A stretch of 64,000 nt of DNA, taken from the NCBI RefSeq assembly GCF_021728295.1, contig NZ_JAKJXE010000012.1, forward strand, positions 62,001-126,000. The letters run 5' to 3'. This DNA is from Pseudomonas petrae (GTDB lineage Bacteria > Pseudomonadota > Gammaproteobacteria > Pseudomonadales > Pseudomonadaceae). Under the pieces are notes generated by a model. It was not told the origin of the DNA. It worked only from the letters and a program-made list of their open reading frames with translations, and did no database searches. Every line of letters starts with the position of its first letter. Position 1 is the first letter of the stretch. Both the position numbers and the translations under genes were made by a program. Of the stretch, positions 53,493 through 61,980 are shown piece by piece.

Positions 53493-53743
53493 GTGGGACC
53501 GGCTTTAGCCGGGAAGGCGTCAGATGTCTCGCTGCAAAATCAATGGTGAACGCTCCAGCCCCTTCCCGGCTGAAGCCGGTCCTACCAAACTCACCGCGCG
53601 CCCCTGTAGGACTGGCTTTAGCCGGGAAAGCGTCGGATGTCTCACCGCAAATTGATGGTGTACGCACCGGCCTCTTCCCGGCTGAAGCCGGTCCTACTAA
53701 AAACACCGCGTTCACCTGTGGGACTGGCTTTAGCCGGTCCCAC
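53493..53743. repeat. REP array upstream of thiD
   Basis: Two inverted pairs of the GTGGGACCGGCTTTAGCCGGGAAG type (53493-53585 and 53606-53697, 113-bp period) are followed by a collapsed palindrome GTGGGACTGGCTTTAGCCGG then TCCCAC (53718-53743). The thiD start is 33 bp further on, so the thiD promoter must sit within or next to the array. Confidence 0.92.
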
Positions 53744-53775
53744 TGGCAAAAACTTTAGTGGTAAGCTCGCGCACC

Positions 53776-54573
53776 ATGAATATCTATAGCTCCCGCCCTG
53801 TTGTCCTCTGTCTCTCCGGCCACGACCCCAGTGGCGGCGCCGGCTTGCAGGCAGATATCGAAGCCCTGCTTGCTCAGGGTTGCCACGCCGCTCCCGCAGT
53901 CACCGCCCTGACCGTTCAGGACACCGTGAATGTCACTGACTTTCGCGTGCTGGATCGCGAGTGGGTGCTGGCGCAAGCCAATGCCGTGCTCAACGATTCC
54001 ACCGTCGCTGCAGTGAAGCTGGGCATGTTGGGTTCGCTGGAGATGGTCGACACCGTCGTCGAACTGCTGGCGGCGCATCCGCACCTGCCAATGGTTTGCG
54101 ATCCGGTGTTGCGCGCCGGTGGCGGGGGTCGGCTGGGCAAGGACGAAGTGGGTTATGCGATGCGCGAGCGTCTGCTCCCACTGGCCACCATCGCCACGCC
54201 GAACCTGCCGGAAGCGCGCATTCTCGCCGAACTGCCCGAAGGCACCGCCGATGAATGTGCCGAGAAGCTGCTGCCGTTCTGTGAGCACCTGCTGATCACC
54301 GGCGGTCATGGCGATGAGCACGAAGTTCACAACCGCCTGTATATCCGCGGCGGGCAGTCACGCACCTTTACCTGTCAGCGCCTGCCGGGCAGCTATCACG
54401 GCTCCGGCTGCACACTGGCCAGCGCACTGGCGGGAAGACTGGCGCTGGGTCAGGACCTGATCGGCGCGGTGCAAATGGCGCTGGACTACACTTGGCGCAC
54501 GCTGCGCGATGCCGAACAGCTGGGCCGGGGACAATTTGTTCCGCGCCGCCTGCCGCTGGATTTCTGCTCGTAA
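53776..54573 (+). CDS. thiD: ThiD, hydroxymethylpyrimidine (phosphate) kinase
   Basis: This 265-residue ribokinase-fold enzyme shows LSGHDPSGGAGLQADI at the start, VKLGMLGS, MVCDPVLRAGGGG and the anion-hole motif YHGSGCTLASALAG near the C-terminus. It phosphorylates HMP twice to HMP-PP for thiamine synthesis. The ATG at 53776 gives the family N-terminus. thiE follows 22 bp downstream. No TPP riboswitch was seen upstream. Confidence 0.95.
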   Translation: MNIYSSRPVVLCLSGHDPSGGAGLQADIEALLAQGCHAAPAVTALTVQDTVNVTDFRVLDREWVLAQANAVLNDSTVAAVKLGMLGSLEMVDTVVELLAAHPHLPMVCDPVLRAGGGGRLGKDEVGYAMRERLLPLATIATPNLPEARILAELPEGTADECAEKLLPFCEHLLITGGHGDEHEVHNRLYIRGGQSRTFTCQRLPGSYHGSGCTLASALAGRLALGQDLIGAVQMALDYTWRTLRDAEQLGRGQFVPRRLPLDFCS

Positions 54574-54595
54574 CGCCACGAAAAGAGGCACCTTG

Positions 54596-55222
54596 ATGAG
54601 ATTACGTGGCTTGTATGCCGTGACCGACAGCCAGCTGTTGGCTGGCAAATTCCTGTCTTACGTCGAGGCCGCCCTTGATGGCGGCGTGACCCTGCTGCAA
54701 TACCGCGACAAATCCGGTGACGAGACCCGCCGCCTGCGCGAGGCCTCGGCGCTGCTCAAGCTGTGCGAGCGCTACAAGACCCGCCTGATCATCAACGACG
54801 ACGCCGAAGTGGCTGCGCGGCTGGGCGTTGGCGTGCATCTGGGGCAAACCGACGGCTCGCTGCCGGACGCCCGCGCTCTGCTAGGTCACAAAGCCATTGT
54901 CGGCGCGACCTGCCACGCGCAGCTGGAGCTGGCCGACAAGGCCAAGGCCGACGGCGCCACCTACGTCGCCTTCGGACGCTTTTTCAATTCCCAGACCAAA
55001 CCCGGCGCGCCGACGTGCAGCCTCGACCTCCTCAGCCAGGCGCGCAAGCGCATCAATCTGCCCATCGCGGTGATTGGCGGCATTACCCTGGAAAACGCAG
55101 CGCCGCTGGTGGCCCACGGCGCTGATCTCCTGGCCGTCGTGCACGGCCTGTTCGGCGCTGAAACCACTCAGGAAGTCACCCGCCGCGCCCAGGCTTTCAA
55201 CGATTTGTTCAAGCCCGCCTGA
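54596..55222 (+). CDS. thiE: ThiE, thiamine-phosphate synthase
   Basis: This 208-residue TIM-barrel protein has the typical ThiE length. It shows LYAVTDSQLL, LLQYRDKS, LIINDDAEVAARLGVGVHLG, FGRFFNSQTKPGAP and VIGGITLENAAPLVAHGADLL. It joins HMP-PP and thiazole phosphate to thiamine phosphate. AAAGAGG precedes the ATG at 54596. It is part of the thiD-thiE-hemL run. Confidence 0.95.
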   Translation: MRLRGLYAVTDSQLLAGKFLSYVEAALDGGVTLLQYRDKSGDETRRLREASALLKLCERYKTRLIINDDAEVAARLGVGVHLGQTDGSLPDARALLGHKAIVGATCHAQLELADKAKADGATYVAFGRFFNSQTKPGAPTCSLDLLSQARKRINLPIAVIGGITLENAAPLVAHGADLLAVVHGLFGAETTQEVTRRAQAFNDLFKPA

Positions 55223-55279
55223 TTCTGCGTCAGGCCGGTTGCGCACTCATTCATTCCCGATTCAAACAGAGACCTCATC

Positions 55280-56563
55280 ATGTCCCGTTCTGAAACCCTT
55301 TTCGCCGACGCCCAGAAACACATCCCCGGCGGCGTCAACTCGCCGGTCCGCGCCTTCAAAAGCGTCGGTGGCACGCCCTTGTTCTTCAAACACGCGGTCG
55401 GGGCCTACGTCACCGATGAAGACGACAAGCGTTACGTCGATTACGTCGGCTCGTGGGGCCCGATGATTCTGGGCCACAGCCATCCAGACGTGCTGGATGC
55501 CGTGCGCAAGCAGCTGGAGCACGGTCTGTCGTATGGCGCGCCGACCGCAATGGAAACCGAGATGGCCGATCTGGTCTGCTCCATCGTGCCGTCGATGGAG
55601 ATGGTGCGCATGGTCAGTTCCGGCACCGAAGCGACCATGAGCGCGATCCGTCTGGCCCGCGGTTTTACCGGCCGGGACAGCATTATCAAATTCGAAGGCT
55701 GCTACCACGGCCACTCCGACAGCCTACTGGTGAAAGCCGGTTCGGGGGCGCTGACCTTGGGCGTGCCGAGTTCGCCCGGCGTACCGGCGGCATTCGCCAA
55801 GCACACGCTGACCCTGCCGTTCAACGATATCGACGCGGTCAAAACGATGCTCGCTGACGTCGGCCAGGAAGTGGCCTGCATCATCGTCGAGCCGGTGGCC
55901 GGCAACATGAACTGCGTGCCGCCTGCACCGGGTTTCCTGCAAGGCCTGCGCGAGGCCTGCGACGAGCACGGCGTGCTGCTGATTTTCGACGAAGTGATGA
56001 CCGGTTTCCGCGTCGCCCTCGGTGGCGCGCAGGCGTACTACGGCGTGAAGCCGGACCTGAGCACCTTCGGCAAGATCATCGGCGGTGGCATGCCGGTCGG
56101 CTGTTTCGGTGGCAAGCGCGAAATCATGTCGCACATCGCGCCGCTGGGCCCGGTGTATCAGGCCGGCACGCTGTCGGGTAACCCGCTGGCAATGGCGGCG
56201 GGTCTGACCACCCTGCGCCTGATCAGCCGCCCGGGTTTCCACGACGAACTGAGCGCTTTCACCACGCGCCTGCTGGAAGGCCTGCAACAGCGCGCCGACG
56301 CCGCCGGCATCCCGTTCGTGACCACCCAGGCGGGCGGCATGTTCGGCCTGTACTTCAGCGACGCCAAAGAAATCGTCACCTTCCAGGACGTAATGACCAG
56401 CGACGCCAATCGCTTCAAGCAGTTCTTCCATCTGATGCTGGAAGGCGGCGTGTACCTGGCGCCAAGCGCGTTCGAAGCCGGCTTCACCTCAATCGCCCAC
56501 GGTGACGCGGAGTTGCAGCAGACGCTGGATGCGGCAGAAAAGGCGTTCGCCCAACTGAAATAA
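55280..56563 (+). CDS. hemL: HemL, glutamate-1-semialdehyde 2,1-aminomutase
   Basis: This 427-residue PLP enzyme has the expected length. The start FADAQKHIPGGVNSPVRAF, GTEATMSAIRLARGFTGR, LLIFDEVMTGFR and LSTFGKIIGGGMPVG (with the Schiff-base lysine) are intact. It makes 5-aminolevulinate for haem. A perfect 10-bp hairpin follows the stop. Confidence 0.97.
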   Translation: MSRSETLFADAQKHIPGGVNSPVRAFKSVGGTPLFFKHAVGAYVTDEDDKRYVDYVGSWGPMILGHSHPDVLDAVRKQLEHGLSYGAPTAMETEMADLVCSIVPSMEMVRMVSSGTEATMSAIRLARGFTGRDSIIKFEGCYHGHSDSLLVKAGSGALTLGVPSSPGVPAAFAKHTLTLPFNDIDAVKTMLADVGQEVACIIVEPVAGNMNCVPPAPGFLQGLREACDEHGVLLIFDEVMTGFRVALGGAQAYYGVKPDLSTFGKIIGGGMPVGCFGGKREIMSHIAPLGPVYQAGTLSGNPLAMAAGLTTLRLISRPGFHDELSAFTTRLLEGLQQRADAAGIPFVTTQAGGMFGLYFSDAKEIVTFQDVMTSDANRFKQFFHLMLEGGVYLAPSAFEAGFTSIAHGDAELQQTLDAAEKAFAQLK

Positions 56564-56571
56564 CAGGAAGA

Positions 56572-56595
56572 CCGGGCGGAACGGATTCCGCCCGG
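56572..56595 (+). terminator. Hairpin after hemL
   Basis: A perfect 10-bp stem CCGGGCGGAA / TTCCGCCCGG with a 4-nt CGGA loop lies 8 bp after the hemL stop. No T-run follows, so it may be a Rho-independent terminator of weak type or an RNA 3'-end stabiliser. Confidence 0.6.
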
Positions 56596-56620
56596 GCATC
56601 ACCTCGCCAATTCCACCGGG

Positions 56621-56763
56621 TTCGCCAGCAAGCCGGCTCCTACAAAAGCGAGAGCTGCGCCCGCCACTCAATCCGTAGGAGCCGGCTTGCTGGCGAACGC
56701 GAGGCGTCAGGCGATGTTTGCGGCACTGACCCGCCGCAATCACGGGCAAGCGCGCTCCTACAG
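56621..56763. repeat. Perfect 23-bp REP pair plus a half element
   Basis: TTCGCCAGCAAGCCGGCTCC then TAC (56621-56643) is matched by its exact inverse (56675-56697), a third REP class not seen elsewhere in the window. A single ACGGGCAAGCGCGCTCCTAC half (to about 56761) follows. Confidence 0.9.
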
Positions 56764-56930
56764 GTTTGTTCGCCATCGGCCAACCTCCCTGAATTCAGGC
56801 CAATCACGCCCGCGCAGCAGAAAATCAGTAAAGACTTTGTAAGGTTGCCCTCGCTTATTTCATAATGCGCAGCCAGCACGTTTCGCTGGACGGGCATGCC
56901 CGCACCTTTTTCAGAGGTAAGTCGACTTCC

Positions 56931-57497
56931 ATGAATCGCACCGGCCGCACCCTTGCATTGGGCTGCCTGTTGCTTCTTCATCCCCTGCTGGCTAATGCAG
57001 GTGGCAACTCGTTGTTAATCCCGGCGGTGGGTCGTTGCACCCTCGATACCCAGCCAGACAACCTGCCAGCAGCGTTGTCCGCTTGTCAGCAGGCGGCTCA
57101 GGATGGGGATGCGCAGGCGCAATACGAGTTGGGGGAGTTCTATTACGGGGGCAAAAGTACGCCACGTGACTTGCCTCAGGCACTCAACTATTTCGAAAAA
57201 GCTTCGTTGCAGGGGCATGCCCAGGCGCAGTACCAACTGGGCTTGATGTTCTTTCGTGGCGAAGGGGTGCAGGCCAACAACATTCAGGCGTATATCGTGC
57301 TGAAGATGGCCGCGGTCAACGGTTCGGAAGATGCGCTGGATCAGGCTGACGAAGTGTCCGCACAGATGAAGCGCGAGGATCTCGAAGTGGCCACGCAAGT
57401 GCTCGGGCAGATCTTCCGCAAATACCTGCTGGAGCTGCAAACCGCGGAAGGACGCACACCGTTTGCACCCTTCCCCGCCGACAGCGACAAGCCTTGA
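56931..57497 (+). CDS. Secreted Sel1-repeat protein
   Basis: This 188-residue protein has a signal peptide (1-23, ending LLANA) and two to three Sel1-type repeats (about 55-145, with AQYELGEFYYGGKSTPRDLP and AQYQLGLMFFRGEGVQANN). Sel1 repeats form alpha/alpha superhelices that bind proteins. The start at 56931 is chosen because the signal peptide begins there. It converges with the DUF1820 gene, whose stop is 6 bp away. Confidence 0.85.
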   Translation: MNRTGRTLALGCLLLLHPLLANAGGNSLLIPAVGRCTLDTQPDNLPAALSACQQAAQDGDAQAQYELGEFYYGGKSTPRDLPQALNYFEKASLQGHAQAQYQLGLMFFRGEGVQANNIQAYIVLKMAAVNGSEDALDQADEVSAQMKREDLEVATQVLGQIFRKYLLELQTAEGRTPFAPFPADSDKP

Positions 57498-57503
57498 TCT
57501 GGA

Positions 57504-57830
57504 TTACTTGTCCGGCATCGGCATCGGAAACGGCATGACGTTGCCGGTGTGACGCGCCTCGGTGATCTTCGCTGTGCCCATCCGCTCCACTTCATCGATC
57601 CGCACGATCGAGTGCATCGGCACAAAGCTGCGCACTACGCCATCGAACTGCGCCTTGAGCTTCTCTTCGCTGGGGTCGACCACGACGGTGGTGCGCTCGC
57701 CGAAGACGAATTCTTCCACTTCCAGAAAACTCCACAGATCACTCTGATAGATCTGTTTGGCGTACATCTCGAACACCTGTCCCTGGTTGAGAAAAATCAC
57801 CTTGTAGATTGGAGCTTCGCGTTTGGTCAT
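57504..57830 (-). CDS. DUF1820 family protein
   Basis: This 108-residue soluble protein matches DUF1820, with IYKVIFLNQGQVFEMYAKQI, LWSFLEVEEFVFGER and FVPMHSIVRIDEVE. It is conserved in Pseudomonas next to miaB. The function is unknown. Confidence 0.88.
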   Translation of the reverse strand: MTKREAPIYKVIFLNQGQVFEMYAKQIYQSDLWSFLEVEEFVFGERTTVVVDPSEEKLKAQFDGVVRSFVPMHSIVRIDEVERMGTAKITEARHTGNVMPFPMPMPDK

Positions 57831-57960
57831 AACAGGCAGGCAGTGATCAGCGTTTTGAAAAGGGCGCGAACTATAGCATGCCGCTGGTTAGACGACGCTA
57901 GGAAGCCGGGGCCCGCATCCCTATAATGCGCGGTTCTTTGAATCACCTGATGAACCCCGC

Positions 57961-59289
57961 ATGACCAAGAAGCTTTACATCGAAACCCACGGTTGCCAGA
58001 TGAACGAGTACGACAGCTCGCGCATGGTCGATCTGCTGGGCGAACATCAAGCACTGGAAGTCACCGCACGGGCGGAAGACGCTGACGTCATCCTGCTCAA
58101 CACCTGTTCGATCCGCGAGCGGGCGCAGGACCGGGTGTACTCCCAGCTTGGCCGCTGGCGCGAATTGAAGCTGGCAAACCCTGAAATGGTCATCGCCGTC
58201 GGTGGCTGCGTGGCGAGTCAGGAAGGCGCGGCGATCCGTGATCGCGCGCCGTACGTCGACGTGGTGTTCGGCCCGCAGACCCTGCACCGCTTGCCGGAAA
58301 TGGTCGACGCGGCGCGCATCACTCGCCTGCCGCAGGTCGATGTCTCGTTCCCCGAAATCGAAAAATTCGACCACCTGCCCGAGCCGCGTGTCGATGGCCC
58401 GAGCGCTTACGTGTCAGTGATGGAAGGCTGCAGCAAGTACTGCACGTTCTGCGTGGTGCCTTACACCCGTGGTGAAGAAGTCAGCAGGCCGTTCGACGAC
58501 GTCATCAACGAGGTGCTTCATCTGGCCGAGAACGGCGTGCGTGAAGTGACCTTGCTGGGCCAGAACGTCAACGGCTATCGCGGCACGACCCACGACGGGC
58601 GTCTCGCTGATCTGGCCGAACTGATCCGCGTCGTCGCGGCCATCGACGGCATCGACCGCATTCGCTACACCACTTCGCACCCGCTGGAGTTCTCCGACAG
58701 CCTCATTCAGGCCCACGCCGAAGTGCCGGAACTGGTGAAGCATCTGCACTTGCCCGTGCAATCAGGTTCCGACCGGATTCTCGCGGCCATGAAACGCAAT
58801 CACACGGTGCTCGAATACAAGTCGCGCCTGCGCAAGCTGCGTGCGGCGGTGCCGGACATCTGCATCAGCTCCGACTTCATCGTAGGCTTCCCGGGCGAAA
58901 CCGAGAAGGATCACCTGCAAACCATGAAGCTGGTGGAAGACGTCGGCATGGACTTCTCTTACTCCTTCGTTTACAGCGCACGCCCCGGCACACCGGCCGC
59001 CGATCTGCCCGACGACACGTCGGACGAAGTGAAGAAAGAACGCCTGAAACAGCTGCAGGACCTGATCAACCGCCAGGGCCTGGATATCAGCCGCAAGATG
59101 GCCGGCACCGTGCAGCGAATTCTGGTGACCGATTATTCGAAGAAGGACCCCGGCGAATTACAGGGCCGTACCGAGAACAATCGAATCGTCAATTTCCGCT
59201 GCGACAACCCCCGACTGATCGGCCAGTTCACCGACGTCTACATCGACAGCGCCCAACCCCATTCGCTGCGCGGGTCGTTGTTGCAATAG
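57961..59289 (+). CDS. miaB: MiaB, tRNA-2-methylthio-N6-isopentenyladenosine synthase
   Basis: This 442-residue protein has the UPF0004 domain (Cys in HGCQMNEYDS, NTCSIRE, VGGCVAS), the radical SAM domain (Cys-x3-Cys-x2-Cys in GCSKYCTFCVVPYTRG) and a TRAM domain at the end. It adds a methylthio group to i6A37 of tRNAs. It is divergent from DUF1820. Confidence 0.96.
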   Translation: MTKKLYIETHGCQMNEYDSSRMVDLLGEHQALEVTARAEDADVILLNTCSIRERAQDRVYSQLGRWRELKLANPEMVIAVGGCVASQEGAAIRDRAPYVDVVFGPQTLHRLPEMVDAARITRLPQVDVSFPEIEKFDHLPEPRVDGPSAYVSVMEGCSKYCTFCVVPYTRGEEVSRPFDDVINEVLHLAENGVREVTLLGQNVNGYRGTTHDGRLADLAELIRVVAAIDGIDRIRYTTSHPLEFSDSLIQAHAEVPELVKHLHLPVQSGSDRILAAMKRNHTVLEYKSRLRKLRAAVPDICISSDFIVGFPGETEKDHLQTMKLVEDVGMDFSYSFVYSARPGTPAADLPDDTSDEVKKERLKQLQDLINRQGLDISRKMAGTVQRILVTDYSKKDPGELQGRTENNRIVNFRCDNPRLIGQFTDVYIDSAQPHSLRGSLLQ

Positions 59290-59551
59290 TCCAAAGTGCC
59301 CCAATGTAATCGCCACGCATGATGTTTGTGTGCAGGCCCGGGCGGTGAACCAGGTGCCGGACAGCCGCCATACGTCGGCTGCACCGGCGCGCGATTCAGC
59401 TCGCGGGCCCGGCGGGCTGTCTGTTGAAGGGCGCCCTGCCGGGCGTCTGCGCAGCTCATTTATCCATTCGTGAGTGAGCCCTTCCGGACACTGCCTGCAG
59501 GGGTTATCCTTCACGTCACTTCACATTGCCGTCGGGCGGCCCAAAACCACT

Positions 59552-60568
59552 TTGAACGCACCTATCGAACCACATCGCTTCAGCCTCGAACCTATCGAGG
59601 CTCACCGCTTCGCCAATCTGTGCGGGCAATTCGACGAGCATCTGCGCTTGATCGAACAGCGCCTGGACATCGAGATCCGCAATCGCGGAGGCCAGTTCGA
59701 GATGATCGGCGAGCGCAAACAAACCACCTCGGCAGAGAACCTGTTGCGCCGGCTGTATCGGGAAACGAAAGCGACCGAGCTGTCCCCGGACATGGTTCAT
59801 CTGTTCCTGCAGGAATCCGGCGTCGAAGAGCTGGATAACCACCCTGCTGCCGAAGTCGGCGTTGCTCTGCGTACCAAGAAAGGCATGATTCGCCCGCGCG
59901 GCTTGAATCAGCAGCGGTACGTAAAGGAAATCCTCGCTAACGACATCAACTTCGGCATCGGCCCGGCCGGCACCGGCAAGACCTACCTGGCGGTGGCTGC
60001 TGCGGTCGATGCGCTTGAACGCGAGACCATCCGCCGCATCCTGCTGGTGCGTCCTGCCGTAGAAGCGGGCGAAAAGCTCGGCTTCCTGCCCGGCGACCTG
60101 TCCCAGAAAATCGACCCGTATCTGCGCCCGCTGTATGACGCGCTGTACGAAATGCTCGGCTTCGAATACGTCGCCAAGCTGATCGAGAAGCAGGTGATCG
60201 AAGTCGCGCCGCTGGCGTACATGCGCGGTCGTACCCTTAATAACAGCTTCATCATTCTCGACGAGAGTCAGAACACCACCGTCGAGCAGATGAAAATGTT
60301 CCTGACCCGTATCGGCTTTGGCTCCACGGCCGTGATCACGGGTGACGTCACCCAGATCGACCTGCCCAAGGGCACGAAATCCGGATTGAACCACGTCATC
60401 GAAGTGCTCAAGGACGTGCCGGGCATCAGCTTCACCCACTTCAAGCCCAAGGACGTCGTGCGCCATCCACTGGTGCAGCGCATCGTCGAAGCCTACGAGC
60501 GCTACGAAGAACGCAACGACAACCCGGCTGTTCCCCAGGGCTCACGGGATACTCGCCGCGATGCTTGA
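59552..60568 (+). CDS. ybeZ: PhoH-like ATPase (YbeZ)
   Basis: This 338-residue protein has an N-terminal region with HRFANLCGQFDEHLRLIEQRL and a PhoH ATPase domain with Walker A GPAGTGKTYL and Walker B SFIILDESQN. The start is taken as TTG at 59552, which gives the usual N-terminus Asn-Ala-Pro-Ile-Glu-Pro; an ATG at 59474 adds 26 unlike residues. YbeZ works with YbeY in rRNA maturation, and the ybeY start overlaps this gene by 8 bp. Confidence 0.9.
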   Translation: MNAPIEPHRFSLEPIEAHRFANLCGQFDEHLRLIEQRLDIEIRNRGGQFEMIGERKQTTSAENLLRRLYRETKATELSPDMVHLFLQESGVEELDNHPAAEVGVALRTKKGMIRPRGLNQQRYVKEILANDINFGIGPAGTGKTYLAVAAAVDALERETIRRILLVRPAVEAGEKLGFLPGDLSQKIDPYLRPLYDALYEMLGFEYVAKLIEKQVIEVAPLAYMRGRTLNNSFIILDESQNTTVEQMKMFLTRIGFGSTAVITGDVTQIDLPKGTKSGLNHVIEVLKDVPGISFTHFKPKDVVRHPLVQRIVEAYERYEERNDNPAVPQGSRDTRRDA

Positions 60569-61106
60569 GCTGGATCTGCAACTTGCGAGTCAGGCCAGCG
60601 CCCCGAGCGAAGCCCAGTTCCGCCTCTGGTGTGAAATGGGCCTGCGCCAGCGTTCGGCTGATTCGGAACTGACGATTCGCCTCGTCGACGAAGCCGAAGG
60701 TCGAGAGCTGAACAACACGTGGCGGCACAAGGATTACGCCACCAACGTGCTGTCGTTTCCTGCCGACGTCCCGGACGAGCTGCTGGACATTCCGCTGCTG
60801 GGGGATCTGGTCATCTGCGTGTCTGTCGTCACCCGTGAAGCCGCTGAACAGGGCAAGTCACTGGATGCCCATTGGGCCCATCTGGTGATTCACGGCTGTC
60901 TGCATCTGTTGGGCTACGATCACATCGATGATGACGAAGCCGAAGAGATGGAAGCGCTGGAACGGGAGTTGCTTGCAGAGCTTGGCTATCCGGACCCCTA
61001 CGCCGACGACGAATCCGCCGACGCCCTCCATACAGAAGCGTCCCATTCAGACGCATCGAATTCCGACACACCCCATTTAGAAACATCAGCCAAGGACCAC
61101 GAGTAA
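60561..61106 (+). CDS. ybeY: YbeY endoribonuclease
   Basis: This 181-residue protein has the zinc motif His-x3-His-x5-His in HGCLHLLGYDH and TNVLSFPADVP. It processes the 16S rRNA 3' end. A Ser/Asp/His-rich C-terminal tail of about 30 residues, with three similar HxxASHSDASNSD-type segments, extends it beyond the usual length and looks unstructured. corC starts 5 bp after its stop. Confidence 0.95.
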   Translation: MLELDLQLASQASAPSEAQFRLWCEMGLRQRSADSELTIRLVDEAEGRELNNTWRHKDYATNVLSFPADVPDELLDIPLLGDLVICVSVVTREAAEQGKSLDAHWAHLVIHGCLHLLGYDHIDDDEAEEMEALERELLAELGYPDPYADDESADALHTEASHSDASNSDTPHLETSAKDHE

Positions 61107-61111
61107 GGGCT

Positions 61112-61954
61112 ATGAGCGAAGACCGATCGAGCAACGGGCAAAAGTCATGGTTGGGCAAACTGACCCAGGCATTTGCCCATGAGCCGAAAAACCGCCAGGA
61201 GCTATTGGAGCTGCTGCGCGAAGCCCATCAGAACAAGCTGCTGGACAGCGAAGCGCTGGCCATCGTCGAAGGCGCCATTCAGGTCGCGGACCTGCAGGTC
61301 CGCGACATCATGGTGCCGCGTTCGCAGATGGTCAGCATCAAGGCCAGCCAGACCCCACGCGAATTCCTGCCGGCTGTGATCGACTCGGCGCACTCGCGCT
61401 ACCCGGTCATCGGCGAAAGCCACGATGACGTGCTGGGCGTATTGCTCGCCAAGGACCTGCTGCCGCTGATTCTCAAGGAAGACGGTGGCAGCGGCGACGT
61501 GAAAAGCCTGCTGCGCCCGGCGACCTTCGTCCCTGAATCCAAGCGCCTGAACGTGCTGTTGCGGGAATTCCGCGCCAACCACAATCACATGGCCATCGTC
61601 ATCGACGAATACGGCGGCGTAGCGGGGCTGGTGACCATCGAAGACGTGCTCGAGCAAATCGTCGGCGACATCGAAGACGAGCATGACGTCGAGGAAGACA
61701 GCTACATCAAGCCGCTGCCCAGTGGCGACTTCCTGGTCAAGGCGCTGACCCCGATCGAGAGCTTCAACGAGTTTTTCGACAGTGGGTTCTCCGATGACGA
61801 ATTCGACACCGTCGGCGGTCTGGTGATGAATGCGTTCGGGCATCTGCCCAAGCGTAATGAAATCACCGAAATCGGCGCGTACCGTTTCCGCATCCTGAAT
61901 GCCGACAGCCGTCGTATTCACTTGCTGCGCCTGAGCCCGATCAACCGCACGTAA
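61112..61954 (+). CDS. corC: CorC (YbeX), CBS-pair protein of cobalt/magnesium efflux
   Basis: This 280-residue protein has two CBS domains (about 65-190, including IMVPRSQMVSI and VIDEYGGVAGLVTIEDVLEQ) and a CorC_HlyC C-terminal domain (about 205-275). It has no TM. Relatives bind ATP and act with membrane transporters; recent work also links YbeX to ribosome metabolism. It sits in the conserved ybeZ-ybeY-corC-lnt operon. Confidence 0.94.
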   Translation: MSEDRSSNGQKSWLGKLTQAFAHEPKNRQELLELLREAHQNKLLDSEALAIVEGAIQVADLQVRDIMVPRSQMVSIKASQTPREFLPAVIDSAHSRYPVIGESHDDVLGVLLAKDLLPLILKEDGGSGDVKSLLRPATFVPESKRLNVLLREFRANHNHMAIVIDEYGGVAGLVTIEDVLEQIVGDIEDEHDVEEDSYIKPLPSGDFLVKALTPIESFNEFFDSGFSDDEFDTVGGLVMNAFGHLPKRNEITEIGAYRFRILNADSRRIHLLRLSPINRT

Positions 61955-61980
61955 TGCCCTACCCGTTTTAAGGAATGTAA

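Noticed and set aside
53744..53775. TPP riboswitch upstream of thiD
   Set aside because: The leader after the REP array is only about 30 bp and lacks the thi-box.
59290..59551. GC-rich hairpin-prone gap between miaB and ybeZ, considered as a structured RNA
   Set aside because: I found no match to RNase P, tmRNA, 6S or SRP RNA features; the gap is short and probably only leader sequence for ybeZ.
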